A stretch of 64,000 bases of DNA from Branchiostoma belcheri (taxonomy: Eukaryota; Chordata; Leptocardii; Amphioxiformes; Branchiostomatidae). The DNA lies in NCBI RefSeq assembly GCF_001625305.1, contig NW_017802380.1, forward strand, positions 2,223,785 to 2,287,784. Direction: 5' to 3'. Below, in pieces: positions 21,884-33,900 of this stretch. The first letter of the stretch is position 1; each line of letters opens with the position of its first letter. The notes under the pieces were generated by a model that was given only the letters and a program-made list of their open reading frames with translations, ran no database searches and was not told the DNA's origin. The position numbers were made by a program, and so were the translations under genes.

Positions 21884-22994
21884 CCTTATCACTATGGACT
21901 CAGTAATGAGGCATTTTCCACCGAGGGCGTGGTTGATGGATGCAGGCTATTACCGGTTGACGTCAGTGTCGAGTTGTTACCATATCACTTCCCCCTCGGT
22001 GCCCAATTAAGACAAGTCCAGAGCACATCTCTGATGAAAGCTTCCCCGAGTAACGCGCAGAGCTAAACTTGCAATAATCTGGGCGGTAGCAGCTGTTTTA
22101 TTGCAAAGATATGTGACGTATATCTCCAATCTCCTGGAGAATATGGACAAATATGTAGAATGTACAAAGAGTCTTTGTTATCTTCAACCGTTTTTTTCCA
22201 GTTGCTCCTATGTTAATGACTCAAATGAGTTATGTTAGTTCATCATCATTGGCATTGCTGAAGGAGAGTGGTGGATGTCACTTGAAATATCCGAAAATTA
22301 TCTCCGTAATTTATCCAGTAGTAGAGTTTAAATTCCCTATGAGGAATGTACAAATGTGGCTTGCTCAGATCATTTTATTTATTTGCATATACAAGTGGGA
22401 GTATTTGAGTATGTTGAACCACAGGCCCCTTGTGTGCGAGGGCTTTCACCAGAACATCTTCCTAGGAGTGGTAATAACTTTCATCTCTCAAGGGACACAC
22501 TGACAACATTGTACACTGCATTCATGAGTCTTTTGGGCAAAATTTCACTTGCGTGCCAGTCTCCTGTATGTAAAAGCCTCCTGTGCTCTCACTGCATTGT
22601 GGATGAGTTGAAATTTGATTTGTGACAAGATCCATTCATTTTCCCTGTTCTAAAGTGCTCCCCAAATGCATTCAGCTGTAAAAGTATGTGTTGAAATACT
22701 ATTCATTCTACATGAATGGGCAGATTCGTGAAGCTTACACTGGAATCAGTACTTGTTGCTGGGTTTCTACACGTTCATTGAATGTAGGCATTTTGGATGT
22801 CACAAAACAACTCGATAGTCTGAAAGAAATGTTGAAAAGGATGGAATTGGTGAGTAAATCTAGATAGCTTTGTTGAGTAACCCTGTAATATGTACTGCCT
22901 GATTTGTTGGCAAAAATGCGAATAAAAAAAATATGTCCCTCTACCTGAAAAATGCTCACAAAGACTTGAAAGGCTATATCACTGGTGTCTTCAG
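21884..22994. other. Gene-free stretch with a complex block next to the array
   Basis: About 21884-22075 is CpG-containing and complex (TGGATGCAGGCTATTACCGG, GACGTCAG, CCCAATTAAGACAAG) and could be regulatory. The remainder is AT-rich with nothing recognised. Confidence 0.35.
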
Positions 22995-22999
22995 GGCTT

Positions 23000-23285
23000 A
23001 GTCCTGTCCTGTCTTACTGTTCCACCATGTCTTTGATGCTTGCTGGCTGTTCAGTTCTTCTCCTTGGTGCTGAAAAGCTGTCCTACCATGTCCTTGATGC
23101 TTGCAAACTATCCAGTTCTTGTCCTTGATGCTTACTCAATGTTCCATCCCTGTCCTTGGTACTGAATAGCTGTCCTGCCATGTCCTTGATGCTTGTTAGT
23201 TGTTTAATCCTTGTCCTTGGTGCTGAAAAGCTGTCCAACCATGTCCCTGATGGTTGATAGCTGTTTATCACGGTGTCCCTGATTC
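23000..23285 (+). repeat. ~61-bp minisatellite
   Basis: CATGTCCTTGATGCTTG or close variants occur at about 23022, 23082, 23175 and 23236, separated by 60, 93 and 61 bp. The 93-bp step contains an extra half unit (TTGTCCTTGATGCTTACTC). Intervening TCCTTGGTGCTGAAAAGCTG is also repeated. The 77-codon minus-strand frame reflects the repeat. Confidence 0.85.
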
Positions 23286-24072
23286 TCATTGTCCTATCGT
23301 CACCAAGTAGAGTCAATCACATGAATCAAATGTTTTTTGAACATTCGTTTTTTTAATCCTCTTCACTGTTTTTTATTTTCATTATCATCTTTATTGGTCT
23401 CATCCATTTGTCATTGGTAATGCTGTACATCCAAGGTTACTGTATATTTCTGAGAAATCGCATAAAATAATGACTTGCAGGCTTAACAGAAGGGAGCATA
23501 GCTTAGGCCATAAACATGTTCATTTCATACTTCAAGACACATTGCATGCACATTCCAGGTCGTACATTTATCTATTTACTAAATCTTTTATCATAGATTA
23601 CTATTAGTAATGTATTTCGTCTGTAAATTTTGAGGGTGATATGCTTTCTTTAAGCAGGGTAGCTCCCTCGGTAGCTGATCACTGAACCTACACATACAAA
23701 CAATACAATATAATGACATATACATGTACATAACAAACATATATAGAGCACCATTTATAAGATCGTACCCGTACTCAATACTTGTCCATGCCAAGTCATT
23801 AAAGGATTATGAAACTGGTGTGTTATGCCAAGGGGTTGTTAAACCAGCTAGTATACAGATCCTGAAAGATTGTAGTTGTACACACATGCCCCCATCTTTG
23901 TTCTTCCCTCGTAATACAGTGTTGAATATTCAGCGGGAGTCTGTTGCATGATGAATCTGCTGAGGCAGCGATCTGTGCTGATGATTATTAGATGATAAAG
24001 CTTTGTTGTTCTCCACGGTAGGGTTACAGTTCACAGCCGGTGAACAGGCTGTGCCCTCAAGTCTTCAACCTT
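23286..24072. other. Gene-free stretch with a diverged dispersed repeat
   Basis: AT-rich. At about 23818-23860 GGTGTGTTATGCCAAGGGG then TTAAACCAGC is a diverged minus-oriented copy of the dispersed repeat seen at 13826 and 47540. Confidence 0.45.
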
Positions 24073-24422
24073 AGGCCTAGGAAAAAAAATGATGTGTTTC
24101 CTGTTTCAGTCCTGAAAAATTTAGGGTTGGTAGGTAGGGATTATCTTATTTTTCTTTCTTTTTTTATTAGACTTTGGCAATCTCTAGTGATCCAACTTAA
24201 CAAAGTAAAACTTCCATGAGGACACTTAAATTTTCAATGTCAATGGAAAACCAGTAGTACAATGTTTCATCACTCAGGTGTCAGATCATGGAGCTAAAAA
24301 AGATTGATCAGCCCCAAAAATTTCTGTCCCTTGCAGAGGTCCAACCAAAAAAGGGCTAGGGTTGGCAGTTTTTTTTAGGGTTGGGCGGGAAACAAGAGAC
24401 ACAACATTGTTTTTCCTATAGG
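24073..24422 (+). mobile_element. TIR element family B, copy 1 (about 350 bp)
   Basis: The left terminus has CCTAGGAAAAAAAATGATGT then GTTTCCTGTTT. The right terminus has AACAAGAGACACAACATTGT then TTTTCCTATAGG, its inverted counterpart. The inner CAGTCCTGAAAAATTTAGGG and TTGGTAGGTAGGGA match the reverse complement of the right half of 26838-27190. Non-autonomous, no open frame. The superfamily cannot be assigned because no clean target-site duplication is visible. Confidence 0.75.
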
Positions 24423-26837
24423 CCTCACGGTTTATCTCACACGCTGGGGATTAACCTGTTACTCGGTAACAGACTGATCATAAAGATGCACATTTATGTG
24501 TCTGACTCATTATTATAATGTATAAAATTGCACATTTGTCATCCCCAGGCCTGCTGATTTCAGTGAACAGCAACATCTTGGACTAATTTTCCTGATTATT
24601 TTCATTCAGTCAAGCTTAGTACTGTTACTGTAGTCATTTCAATGTTTTCATGACTGCTCTTTCTTTCAGTATGATTAGCCTCACATGAAAGGAAAATGTT
24701 AAAAAAGACACAGGGGAGCAGACCTTTTGGAGCTATAGCTAGGTGTGAAATGCCACATTCTACAGAACAACACTTGTTGCAGATGTCACATTTGGCACGC
24801 ATGTCTGAAAAAAAGTTTCTCCCCGAAATGTAATGATTGTTTTCCAATCTGTTCCTGTTCTCATTTCCTCGGAAGGATTTTGTCCAGGGCCTGGTACATT
24901 GTACCAAAAAGTATTGATGAAAGAATATAGAGAATTAGCTTTTTAACCACCCACACTTCCTTGCACTGTTGAGCCGGAAATTGCAGTCATGTGAAGAGAC
25001 AGATAAAGCTACTGAGTACAAACTGTTATTGCTAGAAGTCGAAAGTGGGTGGAAAGTAGAGAAATTGCTCTACACATCCAAGGGCTGTCTCCAAAATGAC
25101 AGGAAATTGGACAGCAGCTTTGAAATACCCCCACCAGCTAATATCTGTTTCATATACTTGTAGAAATGTAAAACATGGTAGGTAATGTTGCCACTTTAAC
25201 CTATGTAATTCTAACAACAACATTAAGCATTTTGTTTGTGCTCAGCATAAACTTGTTGAATTATATAGGTTAAAGAGGTTCTTACTGTACTTTACTGTCT
25301 TCCACAATATTGCTTTGCTGTTGTATTTCATTGAAAAGTTGAAAGGTGAATGTTGCTACCTTCAGTTAGAGTTTTTTCAATGAAATTGTTTGCTGTTGAC
25401 TGATATGTAATGTGAAAGTATGTTGGACAGTCCACACAGATTATTTTGACGTATAGTTCTATTTTCAGCCCACTATATAGGAAGATAGTTGAGCTACTTG
25501 CACATGTATTATCTTGCTATTATAGCAAAGTACATCCCCAAAATAGGCAGTTTGATAAGCCATTCCGTACTTACGTTTATCTTACAGTTGCCCTTTATAA
25601 TATAACAGTAATACCTGATATCACAGCTATACTTGTACAACCTCCTCCTGTATCAGATTCATTCCCAGCAGACTTAATTGCCTGATGGACTACAGAGCCC
25701 TGACCTTCGCCCCATATCACACAAAACAGATCGTCCTGTCCACAATAACTAGACCCTGTCTGATGCTTCAACCTACTGTAGCACATATGAATATACAGGA
25801 AGTATAAATTTTTGGCAAGGGGGTTTAATTTTAAACTAAATGATTAATGTTACATATATTATCATTAGAATAACAACACAACATTCGGGGCAAGGAAAGA
25901 TCAGAAAGTTGACTGACGATTTTGATAACTGATGTGTAAAATTTGATTGCTTCTGTTCCTTGTGGCCATGGGCAATGTTTTAGACACCTGTCATCCCCTT
26001 ATTTAAAGTAGGCCTGCCCAGCTTGAAAAAATCTTTTGCCAGAACTAGAGGTCTCCATTCATCAGAGGTGCAAAGTAAAAAGAATGTCCTACATGGCCCA
26101 TTACGTGCTGTTGCCAGCTAGCTAAATCTCGGCATTTGGAAGCAAGTTGAACTTTTGTGACTTGGGATCAATGATGATACATCGATAAATCAATCACGGC
26201 ATCGCGGGCTGATTATTCAGAGGAAACGTCTGACACGAAGGACAGAGAGGTTTCACGTGGATACAGATGGCCAACAATGCCGTAAATTAAACTCCAGGAC
26301 ATCTACCCCATGTTTGACACATGAAACATAACAAACTGGCTGAGCTTTTCCAAGATGATAAAACATAGGCTCAGTTTGCTTGTATATTTACTAACATGTA
26401 CAACTGTACATGTAAGTAGCCACAGTTTCTCTGCTATCCACATCAAGCATGTGAACTGCCTTTACAGAGAGCTTTTGTATATTCTAGCTGACTACCCAAG
26501 ATATCAACCATGTGAGCTCTTCTCCATGTAATTTCAGACAATCCGTTTGAAGATCAGTTTACCATGAGAAGATCTTGAGCACATCCAATTGAACATTTTA
26601 TGTGAATAATTAATCAAGTTGTACTTCCGAATTTGCTCCATGATTGCTACTTTGTAAAACTCTTTATCAGTCCAGCTATCATTTCATAAGTTGAACCCAA
26701 GTCATTCTTTTCCAATATAGCACAATCGTTGCCTTTGATTTTTGTCGTGCTCCCTGGCCCTCTGACCTTGTTTGGCACCATCGTTTGACCAAGACACACT
26801 GCCATTGAATATGCCCCTGGCTTGCATAGCAATCGCT
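24423..26837. other. Gene-free stretch between two inverted TIR elements
   Basis: Unique DNA. The block at about 26150-26300 is complex and CpG/TAAT-containing (ACATCGATAAATCAATCACG) and may be regulatory. No coding signal. Confidence 0.4.
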
Positions 26838-27190
26838 AGGCCTAGGAAAAAAATGTTGTGTTTCCTGTTTCCCGACCGACCCTAGAAAAAGGTGGCGACC
26901 ATAGCTTTTTTTGGTGGACCCCTACAAGGGACATACATTTTTTGAGCTGATCAACTTTTTCTAGCTCCATAATCTGACATGTGAGTGATGAAACATTGTG
27001 CAATCAGTTTTCCAACATCAACATTGACAAGTGTCCTCACACGAGTTTTAGTTTGTTAAACTGCATGGTATAAGTTTAATCACTAGAGATTGACAAAGTC
27101 TAATTAAAAAAGAAACAAAAGATAATCGCTACCTACCGACCCTATTTTTCAGGACTGAAACAGGAGACACAACATTTTTTTCCTAGGCCC
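26838..27190 (-). mobile_element. TIR element family B, copy 2, inverted (about 353 bp)
   Basis: The same termini (GCCTAGGAAAAAAATGTTGT at the left, ACAACATTTTTTTCCTAGGC at the right) in the opposite orientation to the copy at 24073-24422. The shared interior includes GATAATCGCTACCTACCGAC and ATTTTTCAGGACTGAAACAG. Divergence from copy 1 is substantial, so these are independent insertions rather than a recent duplication. Confidence 0.75.
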
Positions 27191-27605
27191 TATGGCAGTG
27201 TTCAATAATTCATGGATCCAACCATGACTTATCACCAGTATGACATGGAATTGATGAGTGTTTGCCATCTTTCTATAGAGGCAATAAGCGTGACTCATCA
27301 AGATACTATTGCTACTGTTGAGGCACCTGTTGGCAAGCCAAATTCTCACCCTAAATGCACCTTGTTATCGCTTCTTGGCAAGAAAATGTATCAGAAGCCC
27401 AGGACTTCATGCCACCAAGCAACTCCTGGAGTGGCTACTTTAGACTTCTTTGATTTAAAGTTTCTTTTGGTGAGGGAGAGCAGAAGCCAGTTAATCAAAC
27501 TAGAAAAAACGATAAGCCATGACGTTATAATATTTGATCACTTCCTTGTTCTGACTAAAGATTTTTATTTTATAGTCACAAAATTATTGCTGCGTTCACT
27601 AAGTC
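27191..27605. other. Gene-free stretch with one 135-codon open frame
   Basis: A plus-strand frame at 27212-27619 is open but has no recognisable motif, no codon pattern and no splice context. I regard it as chance. Confidence 0.4.
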
Positions 27606-27940
27606 TGTGCTGTAAGTAGCTGATCTAAATATATGCCTGTTGTTTTTTTCTCAAATCCCATGGAGCTGTTTTGGAATATCAAGGAAGATGCAAATCAAAT
27701 CGCTGATGCACAAACTTGCGTGGTTATCTTGACATTATATTGCTCTTGATATGAAAGTAGTATCAAGGCTGCTGCTTCCTAAAAGTGCTGTTAGCAGCTT
27801 ATCTAAAATAAATTGCCTCTTGTTGTTTTGGAAGATCAAGGACGATGCGAATTGCATCGCTGATGCACAAACTTGCGTGGTTATCTTAACTTTATATTAC
27901 TCTGGATGTGAAGGTAGTATCAAGGCAGCTTCAGCTGTGC
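27606..27940 (+). repeat. Diverged tandem duplication (~178 and ~150 bp)
   Basis: Both halves contain CGCTGATGCACAAACTTGCG then TGGTTATCTT, GTAGTATCAAGGC, and a TGTGCTGT(A/T)AG(T/C)AGCT(G/T)ATCTA start. The second half lacks some of the first half's interior. Confidence 0.85.
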
Positions 27941-29944
27941 TCTACGCCTGAGTAAACTTTGACAGGGGGAGCCTATAACAAATGACTTTGTATTTCCTCC
28001 TCATCTGATAATTTCAGGAATCAAGCAAATTTTGGCAGGCGTGTGAAACGGGCTATAATTGAAGATCCGCATCACCATCCCACAATGCTCTTCTTCCAGC
28101 CGAAAAGGCATGCCGTAAATTTCGCGATGGGAGAGATAAGCGCGCGGATGTATGTTGCAACAGGCGTGCGATCGGCTGCCGACGTGATGCATGGGTTACA
28201 CAACAGGCACGGCAAACACGGCCGACGGATGATGAGTTATGGGCGGAACAGGTTCGGACTCCGAAAGTGGCAGCCGGCAACCCCAACTAAAAGGTGCCGT
28301 TGCCGTGCATGCGATGGTTATCGTTTGCGCTGATGAGGGATGAAACCGTGAGGAGACGCGGCAGTGATGTAGTGGCCTGAGACCTGACTGTGCACACAGA
28401 GTGTTTATGATGGAGCCTCCTGAGGTTCCCGTAGGCACTCCCATTGATTCCACAGGGCAGCAGCCAGCCAGGGGAGCCAACAGTCAGACACTCCAGCGGC
28501 CGGACTTCAAAACTAGTTATCATCTAGCCACTTTCATGTTCGTTACACATTTTGCATTAACCTGTATTTTGTATGTTTTATGTTCTTGAGGAAAAGACCT
28601 TATAAGCACATTAAATTTTGTGCTTGCTATCTGATGCTCACAAATCCACTGAATAAAATGAAATAAGACAAAAGTGAACTAGTTATCTACTACAGCTGTA
28701 ATTTCTGAGCGGCTAAAATTTGTGACCGCAGTTTGGTGTACCCTACGGTCATGTCTGAAGGTTTTTAAAAGTATGGACTGATAAATCTTAAAACATCTAT
28801 TCATAGAGAGTATTGTGGATACTACAGTGTCAGTAAAACAAAAGATTGCTTGTCTTTGGTGTATCTTTGAAATGGTTCCTTCCTAAGTGTATGTTTTATG
28901 TTGACCAATTACGAATGAAAAATTACTTAATGGTCAGAGTTGCAGGCACAGAAGGAATTGCTTCCGGTATTTGCAGTTATGGACCAGGAACACAGTTCAT
29001 CTCTTTTTCGAGCTCCTACAACCTACTACCTCATTACCATATAAAGTACTGTTTAGAGCTGTCATATTTTCTGAGCGGTGGTTTAATTGGTCAGTTTGTT
29101 TTTTATTTGAACACCATCGACCAGATGCAAATCTTCAATGTTCAGTAAGTCATGGAGTTTTCAAATCAACTATATATATATACACAGCAGGGTTTCAAAG
29201 TAGTCAGAAGGCTAGAGGAACGATGAGATAAGTGGTCTAGGTGGGACAATATAAAAGTATGAATTGGGAGATGTTTACAAAAATGCAGTTTTTGTGAGAT
29301 GTATGAATTTGGAGGTAGGCTGGGAAGGTGAACAAAGCTAGAAAACATTTTGATGACCATTTGAAAGACCTTATCTCTTTCAGTGCTATAATGATGGCAA
29401 TGCCAAATAAAGTGCAAATAAAGAAACCCAATGGACAATATTAGCCCCATTGATAGATTAGGCCACATTATCTGGCCATGGTGCTGAAGAATGAGTTGTT
29501 GTGGAAAAGTTGGTCCGAGGCCAGAACCGCCAGTTGAATCAATGCCTTATTGCCGCCAACTGGTATGTAGTTTGCTTCCCGGGAGCAATTGCAATTCTTT
29601 TTCAGTGTCACTTTGTGCCACCTCTGCATGCAGGCACTTGGAGTGACTTGGTCCCATGACACCTAGGGAGCTTGAAGACACCTTGAAGACACTGAGAGAA
29701 ACTTTAATGTCAGCCCTTCCTCTGTCCCCTTGTGTTTTCTTCAAATTATACAATCTCAAAAATCGATATGAAGTACTTTCTATACAATCTCATGAAGTAC
29801 TTTCTATTTGTGCTATTTGTTTCATGGTCTGGCATTCCACTATTGTAGAGGTCACTTGATTTTGTAAATCTTGTTTTTTTCTTGTCTTTTCTGCAGACAA
29901 ATAAAGTATGTTGATTTCTATATAGGATGACTGCGTTTTGTAGA
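27941..29944. other. Gene-free stretch with CpG-rich block at 28.04-28.51 kb
   Basis: About 28040-28510 is markedly CpG-rich (GGGAGAGATAAGCGCGCGGA, CACGGCCGACGG) with overlapping frames on both strands, the usual effect of low stop-codon density in GC-rich DNA. It may be a CpG-rich regulatory or promoter-like block. The rest is AT-rich with nothing recognised. Confidence 0.35.
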
Positions 29945-30118
29945 ATGAATACAATTGTGCTCTAATAGCACAATGAACAGTGGACCATAGCTTAACATTC
30001 CATCCTAAAGACTGCAACCCTTTCCAGTAGTATGCATCCCAGGTGAACAACAATAGGACTTGAACTCCCGACCTCTTGATCCAAAGGCAGGATTGCTAAC
30101 TGCTGGCGTACATATTGT
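29945..30118 (-). mobile_element. tRNA-derived SINE (minus orientation)
   Basis: Read on the minus strand, a tRNA-like head (GCAGTTAGCAATCCTGCC, then a B-box-like GAGTTCAAGTCC complementary to 30056-30067) is followed by a body with CACCTGGGATGCATACTACT, GGAAAGGGTTGCAGTC and GGTCCACTGTTCATTGTGCT. It differs from the SINE at 1221, so at least two SINE families are present. The 3' boundary is approximate. Confidence 0.6.
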
Positions 30119-30336
30119 AGGCACGCTATTAAGTCAGCATTTAGGAGGACGATTTTGTTTTCCTGTAACCTGAACCGGGACATCTGATGGATGATTCCTT
30201 CGTTCCAGATAGCTCGCTTAATACCAGCGAGATTGTGGAATTCAAGTCATGTACAGCTTTGCGTTTTGTTGTGATATCCACAGGGACCAGCTTGTTATAT
30301 CCGGGCTGGATTTGGAGGTACGCAGTAAGGTGTTTT

Positions 30337-30590
30337 ATAGTAGGACGCTGAACTTTATTCCAACACAAGGGTACACAGGGATCAGTAATACTAATAGTAA
30401 TAAAGTCAGTAGTAATGCTTCATCAGGATGAGTAATGACCAGTAACATCCACAAGAGTTATGGACACGTGACCTTATTACATGAGACTTAACGGATACAT
30501 TATCCTGATGAAGGCAACAGTGGTTGTTGAAAATTTGATCCCTGTGTACCCTTGCATTGGAATAAAGTTACATGTAAGCATCTTACTATG
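30337..30590. mobile_element. Imperfect palindromic element with Penelope-like features
   Basis: The left half (ATAGTAGGACGCTG, AACTTTATTCCAACACAAGG, GTACACAGGGATCA, CTTCATCAGGATGAGTAAT) is the inverted counterpart of the right half (CATTATCCTGATGAAGG, TTGATCCCTGTGTACCCTTG, GGAATAAAGTT, GCATCTTACTAT). The right half also carries a weak CTGATGA-hairpin-GAAA core. The organisation, inverted arms around a CUGANGA phrase, parallels the elements at 5536-6189 and 19740-19896, but the arm sequence differs. Confidence 0.6.
30505..30532 (+). ncRNA. Weak hammerhead-like core
   Basis: CTGATGA 30505-30511, a short possible stem (AACA with TGTT) and GAAA 30529-30532. Stem II is only about 4 bp and the left palindrome arm has lost the GAAA part, so this copy is probably decayed. 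Confidence 0.25.
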
Positions 30591-30883
30591 ATTACTACCA
30601 ACATGAACACACTTCCATGATAATGCAAGGGGCTTGTTCAAGATCTACATATACTGTAACCATCTGGAAGTATATTAAAGGTTTGCTGTTGTTTCTAAGA
30701 CTAGAACCCTACATGGCATATCCTTTTCCAAGATTCCAGAGAGACATGATGAACATCTGTGCACCAATGGGATGACTTCTTACAATTGCAAATGTAAAAT
30801 GGCATTGTCTACCAGATACCTTTGAACCGTGTTGACATCACACTTCAAAGAAGCCATGTGACAAGCCTCACTGGGTCAGTCTA

Positions 30884-30912
30884 CTGAAGAAGACCAGAGT
30901 GACTGGTCGAAA
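30884..30912 (+). ncRNA. Hammerhead-like core of a second Penelope-type family
   Basis: CTGAAGA 30884-30890, perfect 6-bp stem II GACCAG/CTGGTC at 30892-30897 and 30903-30908 with loop AGTGA, then GAAA 30909-30912, followed by GCTCTAGGTGAGAGAACTTT. Stem sequence and loop differ completely from the 5.6- and 19.8-kb copies while the catalytic-type core is kept, as expected for an RNA motif. I see no flanking protein or inverted arm here. Confidence 0.45.
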
Positions 30913-33900
30913 GCTCTAGGTGAGAGAACTTTTTGTGTTGGATCTAAAGATGTACAGTAGTTTCAATTCTGATTTCAAAAACCTAGAGAGATCCAGTTTT
31001 TATAATTCATCATGCTAACCCCCAATTTCTTTGGAACATTCCAGAAGAATGTCTCTTTCCAGTAAGGTAACATTTTTGTGCTCAAAAGAGATGATTAATA
31101 TTCCTCCTACTCATAGATGGAACATGGATGCCATGTCTCATGCACAATCATAGTGTACAAAGTTATTACGATTTCTCATTAACCTCATCCAGTTTCCAGC
31201 ATGTTCTTGATTCCCTGCGTCCTTGCTACCACATTTCCCCTCGTATATATAGCTTACCAGCCGACAATAAAATTTCCCACTTCATCCTCCAGAGGCCAAA
31301 TCAAGAGCAGGTTTGCTAGTGATTATGCTGGTAGACACCTAATTTGTCTGCTCACGATATTCTCATCACAGAGCCTCTGGTGAGTCTAATGGGCAGACAG
31401 AAAGTTCTGTCTTCATTATCTTGCACTTAGGTCTCAGAAGGAATGGCCTTTGACCACTGGCTGTGGGCTGCAGTAGGAATCCATCACGCCATCAAATAAG
31501 CTATTTTGTCTGATGTATAGAGATTGTGGCAGCCTGGCCTGAACCCCAGCTGGAGATATTGGTATGCAAGGAATCCGTCCACTTGGCTCCCATCGATGTC
31601 TGTCTGAAGATTACAGGTTTTATAAGTGGGTGTGCAGGGTTTATCTGACTGGTTTGTTATATTGTGTTCACTCCGGTCACTGTCCTTTATTTGAATATTG
31701 ACGTTACAGGATATCGGTATATTTTAACTGATTCTGTCTTCGATACATCCATACAGTCATCTATACTTTCATACATGTATATTCATACATCTAATAGGAG
31801 CCATGCAAAAACAGTTTGAAGTACAAAAATCCAATCTTCCATACCTTAGGCCACTTAAATTACAGCAGCACTCCTAGACTGCAATTTAGATCACAATCAT
31901 GTTAAGCCTTAAAAAGCACCAGAAAAAATGCTCGACTGGAAGAAATATTTTATTGCGGTATTTTCTAAAGCCTTTGAAGGCTGATAACTATAGCTTGAAT
32001 GGATCGATAGGAGCATTCTCATTAGGAAATGCCACCAGTTGATAGAAGGACCCTGTTATTCTGACCCTTTCTCAAGGATCAAGCCAGCAGAAGGCCGGGC
32101 AGATTCTCCAATGGGAACCGATTCTTTTTGTTTGACATTCATGGTCAGCTGCGCAGAAGGAACCTTGCTTCTCATTTGCTGCCACTTTTGTATCCTTTAT
32201 TGTGATTGGCTGGTTGTAATCTCAGGGTTTTACATTTGTATAGGGACTTTCCCTACCAAGAGCAGCCCATGGCACACATACCCCTAGAGGTAACGATGCA
32301 ATATGAAGCCCTGTCAAGACCACATAATGTTTTATGGCCTCTCAGTAGAAACAAATTCTTCTTGTTTTGTTTTTCCTGAGGCCAAAGAAGCTGCAGGGAG
32401 GACCATTATTTCCCTTAATGCATCTTCAAAGTAAAACAAGACTCTTTTGTGCGATATATTTTTCATGGATGGGAGAAAGTGGGGTTATCTCTAAGTAAGG
32501 GTGGCCTCTAATGGTTTATTCTTGCTTGTATGGAATGATTTTTCGTTCTGAATTATAGTAGATGGAAGAAGTCTTGTACACCATTTCTGTGTACAACCTT
32601 TTCTTCAGTTAACTGCTAGTATTCAGGCATCACTCCTTTAGAAATCTGTTATTTTCTGCAGAAGTGTGAAGGAAACTGTCTTGGAAACAGGCGGTAGAAA
32701 AAGGCTTCCATAGATCTTCCTAATTGCTTCATTTCATATTCAGCATACAGCTTACACGCTTGCCTACATGATCCCATAGTGGGTGTGTCTGTTGGCTGGG
32801 AGGCAATGGCAGTTGTCATATATCTTTCCAAGCACAGGCAGTGGCAACTCAGTTGTCAGGTTGTCATCAGTTTCCTCATGGTCAAAAAAAATCTTGTGAT
32901 GCCCCTGACTTTTATCATATATTTATGCATAAAATGTTATGTATGATTTTTTCTTTATATTTCATATTTTGTCCTTATAAATGTGGTATGTTCAACATGT
33001 CAAAATGGGTAAATGGCTATTTTAGACATGATTGCTTTATCTAAAGGACAACAAGGCTAGGAAATGCATAATGTCCTGCTTCTGTATCAAACAATTACAT
33101 GTAGGTCAAAATTACTAGTCTAGTGTTTCAGGTACTGCTGTGAACATCTTCAATCTTTGTTCCCATGACAAATCTTAATTTCTTCAGCTGCTATATCTAC
33201 TGCTGTAGATTTTCTCTTACTCTTCCATGTCAGAATAACTTTAGGAGTGTAATACCCTAATAGTACATTGTATGCATTAATGTTTAAAAGATTTGAAGCA
33301 TTCAGCAAGACAGGGTTGAGGGCTGAGTTGATGTATGGTTGAAACACTCAAGTTGCTTTATTACAGAAGGTACTGGAAGATTTATTAACCCAGTTTCTAA
33401 TACTTGTTATAAGTCATCCATTTATTTTTCCTGACAACACTTAATATCCTGAGTCGCGATGAGGATAATAGAGGCAATCATTTTGTCTGTGCACAGTGAA
33501 CATCATGTATCATGGCTGTCAGAGGAGGAAGTACTGTAATCTGGAATAAGAAAACATTGTCATTTTGCATTCTTTTATTAATATCCACTGCAATTTAGCT
33601 CTGAATACACTCTAACATTTGAAAGTAATATGGGATATATCAGTCAGTTTGATTTTAGAATTTTAGACTTAAACCAACCCTCCACATCTACACCTTCCTA
33701 CTGTAGTACACAAGTTCTTTGCATAATAAACTCAGTAAGGTCAATGACATGTACATGTATGTCGTATGATTATACCAACATCATTAAAACATATAATGAT
33801 GTTACGTAACAGGGCAGCTAATGGTTAATCCATCTTACTTCTTTAATTTGAAATATTTAGCTTTATCTTAGATTTGCTGAAGCAGTTATTATTATAGAGT

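Noticed and set aside
20803-21892. Series of minus-strand frames of 68-127 codons with similar peptides
   Set aside because: They track the ~142-bp tandem array. The period is not a consistent multiple of three and frames are broken differently in each unit.
27212-27619. 135-codon plus-strand frame
   Set aside because: Long for this window but without motifs, hydrophobic pattern or splice context; runs into a tandem duplication.
28043-28523. Overlapping frames of 62-96 codons on both strands
   Set aside because: Frames on both strands in a CpG-rich block, none with domain content, are expected from low stop density.
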